Positions 22,918 to 32,470 of a stretch of 32,470 bases of DNA are shown piece by piece (position 1 is the stretch's first letter; each line of letters begins with the position of its first letter). Made by a program: the position numbers and the translations under genes. This DNA is from an uncultured Spartobacteria bacterium. GTDB taxonomy: Bacteria; Verrucomicrobiota; Verrucomicrobiia; Chthoniobacterales; UBA6821. The DNA is taken from the NCBI GenBank assembly GCA_903933015.1, contig CAIZIQ010000291.1:1-32470 (forward strand), in the 5' to 3' direction. Below the pieces are notes generated by a model. The model searched no databases. It was not told the origin of the DNA and worked only from the letters and a program-made list of their open reading frames with translations.

Positions 22918-24630
22918 TTACATCCGTTCAGGAACACCGATCCCCAGCAGCGACAGGCCCGTCTTGAGCACTTCAGCCGTCACTCCGGCAAGAGTCAGCC
23001 TTGAAGAGCGGACTCCCCCCTCGGATTTCAAAATCGGGCAGGCCTCATAGAAACGGTGGAAACGGTCTGCCAGTTCATACAAGTACAGACAGAGGAGGTT
23101 TGGGCGCTGGTCCTCAAGAACAGTATGGAGAACCTCCCCAAACTGGAGAATTTGGAGGGCGAGTGCACGCTCCGCTGCATCAGCAATCACAATGGGGACT
23201 GCCTCAACAGAAATTCCCTCGGCCTCCGCCTTCCGGAAAATGGAGCGGATACGAACGTAGGCATTTTGGAGGTAAGGGGCAGTATTCCCCTGGAAGGAGA
23301 GCATCTTCTCCCAGGAGAAGACATAATCAGTGAGTCGGTGCTGCATCAGGTCCGCATATTTCACCGCGCCAAGACCGATGATCCGTGCGATCTCTTCCTG
23401 CTCACCCCTTGAAAGTTCGGCGTTCTTTTCCTCGACAACGGCGAGTGCACGCTCGATCGCCTCGTTCAGGAGTCCACCCAACTCGACATTCTCACCGGAG
23501 CGGGTCTTCATCATTTTTCGGTCCTCGCCGAGGATGCTACCGAAGGCGATGTGACGGAGGTCGGTGACCACACCCATCCTGCGTCCGGAGGCAAAGACCT
23601 GTTCGAAGTGCAATTGCTGCGGGGCACCCGTGACATACCAGATGGCATCGGGCTTCCAACGCATCTCCCGGTATTCAAGGGTGGCAAGATCGGTGGTGGC
23701 GTAGAGAAAGCCTCCATCACCCTTGCGAATGAGGCACGGCTTTTCCTGCAGTTCCGGGCTGCCAGGGAAGAAGATGCAGACAGCACCCTGACTGATTTCG
23801 GCAATCTTCTCCTCCAGGAGACGATCCACCAGAGGTCCAAGCGCATCGTTGTAAAAACTCTCCCCAAGGCGTTCATCAAAAGTGATGTCGAGTAGTCCGT
23901 ATAGTCGCTCGAATTCCTTCCAGGAGAGAGCCACGGCCTGCTTCCAGATCCCGAGATTCTCTGCATCTCCCCGCTGGAGTTTTACCAGCTCGTGACGGAC
24001 GGTTTCCTTAAGTGCGGGATCCTTTTCCTCAAGCTCATTCACCTCCCGGTAAAGACGCACCAACTCCGCGATGGGAGTCTGCTCAAGAGCCTCCTCGTTG
24101 AGCAGATGCTTCCATCCGTAAATCACCTTTCCAAACTGAGTGCCCCAGTCGCCGATATGATTGTCGGTGATCACGCGATGACCAAGATGACGGGCAATCC
24201 TTGCCAGCGAGTCCCCGAGGATGGTGCTGCGAATGTGTCCTACATGCATCGGCTTGGCCACATTCGGAGAGCTGAAATCGATGATGATGGTTTTTGGCTT
24301 CTCAACCTGCACAACCCCATTGCGGGCATCCTCTCGAACACGATTGACCTCACAGGAGATGGCGATATCGAGCACCTTAAAATTGATGAATCCGGCACCG
24401 GCTATCGTCGTTGTCTGGCACAGATCCTCCAACTTAAGATGTGCGAGGATCTCCGCCGCAACTTCTCGGGGGTTTTTTTTCAGCACCTTGGCCGCGACCA
24501 TTGCGGCATTGGTTTGAAAATCCCCAAAGCGCGTGTCGGTCGCCGGAGTGACGACTGCCAGAGATTCCTCAATCCCGACGGAACAAAGGGCCGCAGCAAC
24601 GCGTTGTTGGAGTTCAGCCTGTAAAGACAT
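22918..24630 (-). CDS. argS: Arginine--tRNA ligase
   Basis: ArgS charges tRNA-Arg with arginine. The 570-residue class I synthetase has an N-terminal Add-1 tRNA-binding domain (about 1-85). The HIGH element is HVGH at 129-132 within SPNVAKPMHVGHIRSTILGD, and NHIGDWGTQFG is conserved. A KMSKS-equivalent RKMMKTRSG lies at 371-379. The C-terminal DALR anticodon-binding domain (from about 440, with YAYVRI-like NAYVRIRSIFRKAE) ends with the typical final hydrophobic-basic residues LLGIGVPERM. The N-terminus MSLQAELQQRVAAAL fits the family and supports the ATG at 24630. TTCATCCC precedes it without a Shine-Dalgarno. It is the last gene of the minus-strand housekeeping block, 108 bases after the ptsN-like gene. 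Confidence 0.96.
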   Translation of the reverse strand: MSLQAELQQRVAAALCSVGIEESLAVVTPATDTRFGDFQTNAAMVAAKVLKKNPREVAAEILAHLKLEDLCQTTTIAGAGFINFKVLDIAISCEVNRVREDARNGVVQVEKPKTIIIDFSSPNVAKPMHVGHIRSTILGDSLARIARHLGHRVITDNHIGDWGTQFGKVIYGWKHLLNEEALEQTPIAELVRLYREVNELEEKDPALKETVRHELVKLQRGDAENLGIWKQAVALSWKEFERLYGLLDITFDERLGESFYNDALGPLVDRLLEEKIAEISQGAVCIFFPGSPELQEKPCLIRKGDGGFLYATTDLATLEYREMRWKPDAIWYVTGAPQQLHFEQVFASGRRMGVVTDLRHIAFGSILGEDRKMMKTRSGENVELGGLLNEAIERALAVVEEKNAELSRGEQEEIARIIGLGAVKYADLMQHRLTDYVFSWEKMLSFQGNTAPYLQNAYVRIRSIFRKAEAEGISVEAVPIVIADAAERALALQILQFGEVLHTVLEDQRPNLLCLYLYELADRFHRFYEACPILKSEGGVRSSRLTLAGVTAEVLKTGLSLLGIGVPERM

Positions 24631-24647
24631 GGGATGAAGAAATTTTG

Positions 24648-24673
24648 AATCTAGGTTTTTAGAATCTAGATTC
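24648..24673 (-). promoter_or_regulatory. 12-bp palindrome with adjacent half-repeat in the argS leader
   Basis: GAATCTAGATTC (24662-24673) is a perfect palindrome 32 bases upstream of the argS start. GAATCTAG recurs at 24648-24655. On the minus strand this reads as the palindrome followed by a second CTAGATTC half-site. It could be an operator or a small RNA hairpin in the argS leader. No T-box was recognised. Confidence 0.35.
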
Positions 24674-24738
24674 CAAGCGCCAGAAGGTTATTCTCTTTTG
24701 CCTAAAGCCTAGGTGACTAAACCGCTAGAGGCCCGAAA

Positions 24739-25200
24739 TTAGGAGCGCTTACGGTCAAACACCTCAAGGATCGCCTTGGCATCCGGTGCCACCGAGAGTT
24801 CCGACCGGACGGCGGGGTCGTTGAGGAATTTGGCAATTGCGGCAAGCGTCCGGAGATGGGTCTGGAACTGATCTCTCGGCACCAGAAAGAGGACGATGAA
24901 ATGGACAGGCTTTCCGTCGAGTGATTCGAAATCGATCCCTGCCAGGGAACGACCGAAGCAGGCAGTGACCTCATCGACAGCGTCGCAGCTGGCATGGGGA
25001 ATCGCGATCCCAAAGCCTATGCCGGTACTCATCGTCTCCTCTCGGTGACGGAGCGCGGCAATAGCTTCCTCCTTGTGGGTGGGCTCCAGTCGACCGTCCG
25101 ATACAAGTCGACCGACAATCTCCTCGATGGCCTGCCACTTGTCTGTGGCGACCATCTCGGGGATGATCTGATCCTCGGAGAGCAGGCTCGCGAGAGTCAT
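24739..25200 (-). CDS. PTS EIIA domain protein, fructose/nitrogen (PtsN-like) type
   Basis: The 153-residue protein is a single EIIA domain of the fructose/mannitol/PtsN type. The phosphorylated histidine is H69 in GFGIAIPHAS, followed by the conserved Val-rich core (PVHFIVLFLVPRDQFQTHLRTLAAIAKFL). Such domains take phosphate from HPr (NPr). In the nitrogen-PTS they act as regulators rather than sugar transporters. No permease or HPr gene is near, which favours a regulatory role; that is inference. It lies 27 bases after tsf and is probably cotranscribed with rpsB-tsf. CCC precedes the ATG, with AAGGA about 10 bases further up. The start matches the family (MTLASLLSEDQII). Confidence 0.88.
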   Translation of the reverse strand: MTLASLLSEDQIIPEMVATDKWQAIEEIVGRLVSDGRLEPTHKEEAIAALRHREETMSTGIGFGIAIPHASCDAVDEVTACFGRSLAGIDFESLDGKPVHFIVLFLVPRDQFQTHLRTLAAIAKFLNDPAVRSELSVAPDAKAILEVFDRKRS

Positions 25201-25227
25201 GGGATCAAATCCTTGGAAACCTGTAAA

Positions 25228-26127
25228 TTAAACGGCTTCCTCTGGCGGAGCCTCTCCTGACTCCTCGCCGAGTGCATAACGGACAAAACGGGTGATGACG
25301 ATCTTGTCGGAAAGTTCCTTCTCCTTCGTTGCCACAAGTTCCTTGACGGTGATGTCAGGGTTCTTGATGCAGGCCTGCTCAAGAAGGCAGGCGGTGCTGT
25401 AGAATTTATCCATCTTCCCGTCGACGATCTTCTCGACGATGTTCTCGGGCTTGCCCTGAACCTGTGCCTTGTAGATCTCACGCTCCGAGGCCACCAGGGC
25501 TGCATCCACCTGGTCACGGTTGACGACCGTCGGATGGGCTGCAGCGATCTGAAGGGTGATGTCCTTCACGAACTCGCGGAAACTCTCGCTCTTGGTGGTG
25601 GCCTCATTTTCACAGGTGATCTCGGCAAGGACTCCGACCTTGCCCTGAAGGTGGATGTATGAGGCAACAAGGCCTCCATTGACCTGAAAGCGTGCAAAAC
25701 GGCGGATGACGATGTTCTCGCCAAGAGCAGCGATGGTTGTGGCGATGGCATCCTTGAAGAGAACACCGGTGGAGCCGGAAACCTCGAGCAGCGCATCGAC
25801 GGTATCGGCCTTGGATGCAGCGATCTCCTCGGTGATTTCCTTCACGAACTTGGTGAAGATCTCATTCTTGGCAACGAAGTCGGTTTCGCAATTGATCTCC
25901 ACAAGGACTCCGACTTTGCCCGAAGGCTGAATAAAAGAGACAACCGCTCCTTCCTTGGCGTGGCGGGAAGCCTTCTTGCCTGCACTGGCAATGCCTTTGG
26001 TTCGAAGGATTGCCTCAGCCTTCTCGATGTCGCCGCCCGCCTCGGTAAGTGCGCGCTTGCAGTCCATCATGCCCGCGTTGGTCTTCTCGCGGAGTGACTT
26101 GACGATTGCTGGATTAATTTCAGCCAT
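25228..26127 (-). CDS. tsf: Elongation factor Ts
   Basis: EF-Ts recycles EF-Tu by exchanging GDP for GTP. The 299-residue protein has the UBA-like N-terminal domain (5-40, VKSLREKTNAGMMDCKRAL) and the signature INCETDFVAKN (78-88). A two-part core follows in which the sheet is duplicated (VEINCETDFV first, then AEITCENEATTKSE). A C-terminal helical module ends SDKIVITRFVRYALGEE. Length and layout are of the usual E. coli type. The ATG at 26127 is preceded by TTCATTCCC with no Shine-Dalgarno. It lies 44 bases after rpsB, the canonical pair. Confidence 0.97.
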   Translation of the reverse strand: MAEINPAIVKSLREKTNAGMMDCKRALTEAGGDIEKAEAILRTKGIASAGKKASRHAKEGAVVSFIQPSGKVGVLVEINCETDFVAKNEIFTKFVKEITEEIAASKADTVDALLEVSGSTGVLFKDAIATTIAALGENIVIRRFARFQVNGGLVASYIHLQGKVGVLAEITCENEATTKSESFREFVKDITLQIAAAHPTVVNRDQVDAALVASEREIYKAQVQGKPENIVEKIVDGKMDKFYSTACLLEQACIKNPDITVKELVATKEKELSDKIVITRFVRYALGEESGEAPPEEAV

Positions 26128-26171
26128 GGGAATGAAGAATGAACGTTGAAGTTGGTCGCTCGGACAGTGCC

Positions 26172-26903
26172 TTATTCGGCTACTGCCGCAAGCGCCTCGC
26201 CGGCGGGTGCGGCAGCACGGACTCCTCCGCGTGACTTCACGATCACATCGACAAGCTTCTGCAGAATGATGCGGATGGCACGGATGGCATCGTCGTTACC
26301 GGCGATCGGGAAATTGATCTCCTCAGGGTTGCTGTTGGAATCAACGATGGCAACGATGGGAATTCCAAGCCGGAGAGCCTCGGCGACGGCAATGCTTTCC
26401 TTGACGGTATCGATGATGACGATGGCATCGGGCAGTTTCTCCATCTCGAGGACACCCTCGAGATTGTGGCGGATGCGGGTAGCTTCGCGGCGTAGCGCAG
26501 AGGCCTCTGCCTTGTTGATCTTGTTGAATCCGGCGCTCTTCTCAAGGGCCTCGAAGTCCTTGAGCTTGGAGACGCTCTTGCGAATGGTCACCAGATTGGT
26601 GAGGGTGCCGCCGAGCCAGCGCTGGTTGACATAGTACTGTCCGCAGGCCTGGGCGGCCTCCTTGACTGCCTCCTGCGCCTGCTTCTTGCAGCCGACGAAG
26701 AGGATTTTGCCACCCTGCTTGGTGATTCCGGAGAGGAATTCACCCGCCTTGGCGAGTTGCTCGACCGTCTTGGAGAGATCGATGATGTGGATGGAATTTT
26801 TTTCCTCGAGGATGAAATCACGCATGCGGGGATTCCAACGCTTGGTCTGGTGGCCATAATGGACACCGGCTTCAAGGAGTTCGGTCATTGTTTCTACGGA
26901 CAT
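26172..26903 (-). CDS. rpsB: 30S ribosomal protein S2
   Basis: S2 is an early-discovered small-subunit protein needed for initiation and for S1 binding to the ribosome. The 243-residue protein begins with MSVETMTELLEAGVHYGHQTKRWNPRM, the S2 N-terminal signature. It also has FILEEKNSIHIIDLSKT, YVNQRWLGGTLTN and PDAIVIIDTVKESIAVAEALRLGIPIVAIVDSN. The C-terminus is Ala-rich. It follows rpoC by 41 bases, an unusual neighbour, and starts after CATTCCC without a Shine-Dalgarno. The C-terminal extension is short. Confidence 0.97.
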   Translation of the reverse strand: MSVETMTELLEAGVHYGHQTKRWNPRMRDFILEEKNSIHIIDLSKTVEQLAKAGEFLSGITKQGGKILFVGCKKQAQEAVKEAAQACGQYYVNQRWLGGTLTNLVTIRKSVSKLKDFEALEKSAGFNKINKAEASALRREATRIRHNLEGVLEMEKLPDAIVIIDTVKESIAVAEALRLGIPIVAIVDSNSNPEEINFPIAGNDDAIRAIRIILQKLVDVIVKSRGGVRAAAPAGEALAAVAE

Positions 26904-26944
26904 GGGAATGGATGGTTTGTTGGGCTTCGTTGCGGATTGATTGC

Positions 26945-31084
<4,140 letters not shown>

Positions 31085-31160
31085 GGCTCTTAGGTGTGCT
31101 GGTTGCTGCGGTGTTGCGGCTTAGCGGGTGCTGGAAGTAGTTAGGCGTTTGAGCTGCTTT

Positions 31161-32470
31161 TTAGGCGGCGGTATCAATGAAGGAGCGAGGTGCATCCTTG
31201 CTGCCCACGCGGACATCGAGTCCGAGTCCCTGCATTTCCTTGATGAGCACGTTGAAGGACTCTGGAATGCCGGCCTCCAGGGAATTATCTCCCTTGACGA
31301 TGCTCTCGTAGATGCGGGTGCGGCCCTGGACATCGTCGGATTTGACGGTGAGCAGTTCCTGCAGCGTGTAGGCGGCGCCATAGGCCTCGAGAGCCCAGAC
31401 TTCCATCTCTCCGAAACGCTGGCCTCCGTACTGCGCCTTTCCACCAAGCGGTTGCTGGGTGACGAGGGAGTAAGGACCGACGGCGCGTGCGTGGATCTTG
31501 TCGGCCACGAGGTGTCCGAGCTTGAGCATGTAGATGATGCCGACGACGACTTCCTGGTCGAACGCCTCACCGGTGCGACCATCGAAGAGTTGCGACTTGC
31601 CGTTCTCCTGAATCCACTCGAATCCTTCCTTCTTACCGGCCTCCACGAGATACTCGCGGATACGGGTCTCGGGAATACCGTCGAAGACGGGAGTGGCAAC
31701 CTTGAATCCGAGGGCCTTGGCGGCGATACCCAGATGGGTCTCGAGAACCTGGCCGACATTCATTCGGCTTGGCACACCGAGCGGATTGAGCACGATGTCG
31801 ACGGGGGTGCCGTCGGAGAGGAACGGCATGTCCTCTTCGGGAACGATCTTGGCGACAACACCCTTGTTACCGTGGCGTCCGGCCATCTTGTCACCGACGG
31901 AAAGCTTACGCTTGCTGGCGATGAAGACCTTGACCTGCTTGATGATGCCGGGATCAACGTCATCGCCGCTTTCGACGCGGCCGAGGTTCTCCTCTTTCTC
32001 GTTCTCGAGATCGGCGAAGCGGTGCTCGAACTGGCCGATGATCTCGCGGATCTTGTTGCGGATGGGGCTCGGGTCGATCTCGACCACGTTGTAGACGCCT
32101 GCCAGCTTGCGCAGAAGCATCTTGGTGATCTTACGGTTGGCGGGGATGATGATCTCGCCGGTCTCGCCGTTGACGACATCGAGCGGGATCTTCTCGCCGA
32201 GAAGGACGTTTGCAAGGCCTTCGGTGAGCTGCTCGAAGAGCTCATCCTTACGCTTCTTGTTATCGTCCTGGATCATCTTCTGCTGACGCTTGCTCTCGGC
32301 AGGGGTCATCTTGATCTTGGCAGCCTTCTCCTTGGAGGAGACGCGGACATCCATGACGATGCCGTAAGTTCCGGACGGAACCTTGAGCGAAGTATCCTTC
32401 ACGTCGGCCGCCTTTTCACCGAAGATGGCGCGCAGCAAACGTTCTTCCGGCGCGAGTTCGGTTTCAGACT
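31161..32470 (-). CDS. rpoB: DNA-directed RNA polymerase subunit beta, C-terminal part (cut by window edge)
   Basis: The frame is open to the right edge, and about 436 C-terminal residues of the beta subunit are visible. Conserved regions include [67 protein letters not shown], whose sub-elements [12 protein letters not shown] and [10 protein letters not shown] are diagnostic. Also present are [54 protein letters not shown] and the C-terminal clamp helix before [13 protein letters not shown]. The region that carries rifampicin-resistance sites lies outside the window. The segment around [20 protein letters not shown] fits the flap-distal spacer of a PVC-type beta, though I cannot compare it here. 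Confidence 0.97.
   Translation of the reverse strand, partial: SETELAPEERLLRAIFGEKAADVKDTSLKVPSGTYGIVMDVRVSSKEKAAKIKMTPAESKRQQKMIQDDNKKRKDELFEQLTEGLANVLLGEKIPLDVVNGETGEIIIPANRKITKMLLRKLAGVYNVVEIDPSPIRNKIREIIGQFEHRFADLENEKEENLGRVESGDDVDPGIIKQVKVFIASKRKLSVGDKMAGRHGNKGVVAKIVPEEDMPFLSDGTPVDIVLNPLGVPSRMNVGQVLETHLGIAAKALGFKVATPVFDGIPETRIREYLVEAGKKEGFEWIQENGKSQLFDGRTGEAFDQEVVVGIIYMLKLGHLVADKIHARAVGPYSLVTQQPLGGKAQYGGQRFGEMEVWALEAYGAAYTLQELLTVKSDDVQGRTRIYESIVKGDNSLEAGIPESFNVLIKEMQGLGLDVRVGSKDAPRSFIDTAA

Overview
The window looks like chromosomal DNA of a moderately GC-rich, Gram-negative, respiring bacterium. I infer Verrucomicrobiota (PVC group) from three things: the 'beta-strand repeat' surface protein at the left edge, a complex I membrane-arm cluster with a NuoH longer than usual, and an ExbB/ExbD/TPR envelope operon full of unrecognised secreted proteins. 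No 16S or other decisive marker is present, so the phylum is an inference. I saw no tRNA, rRNA, CRISPR array, transposase, phage gene or integrase.

Layout. 1-645 (-): N-terminal part of a secreted repeat protein, followed by a 408-base gap holding a candidate promoter and an array of 20-bp direct repeats. 1054-2784 (-): comF and a CPBP-type membrane protease. 2783-3318 (+): two small genes, 88 aa and 57 aa. 3319-3470: a leader with three hairpins, the last terminator-like, directly before purB (3471-4769). 4775-4890: a long inverted repeat between convergent purB and an aldo/keto reductase (4927-5916, -). 6048-13451 (+): nuoHIJKLMN, the proton-pumping arm of complex I plus its two-cluster ferredoxin subunit, without nuoA-G. 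13497-14561 (+): recF.

14661-22129 (+): a tightly packed envelope operon. It holds an ExbB/TolQ-like channel subunit, an ExbD/TolR-like subunit, an 829-aa TPR protein, a secreted Pro/Ser-rich protein, a DegS-like membrane-anchored serine protease and two unrecognised envelope proteins. Four junctions overlap (GTGA, ATGA, TGATG, GTGA). An L,D-transpeptidase lipoprotein follows at 22185-22814. This set is the best candidate for an under-described system: a proton-motive-force-driven envelope machine with TPR scaffold, quality-control protease and peptidoglycan cross-linker.

22918-32470 (-): a housekeeping block read in the order rpoB (3' part), rpoC, rpsB, tsf, ptsN-like, argS.

A recurring feature is weak or absent Shine-Dalgarno sequence, with CCC directly before ATG in seven genes (57-aa gene, nuoI, nuoK, argS, ptsN-like, tsf, rpsB). 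exbD and the 20319 gene, in contrast, have good purine-rich sites. All assignments come from reading motifs and gene order; no database search was run.
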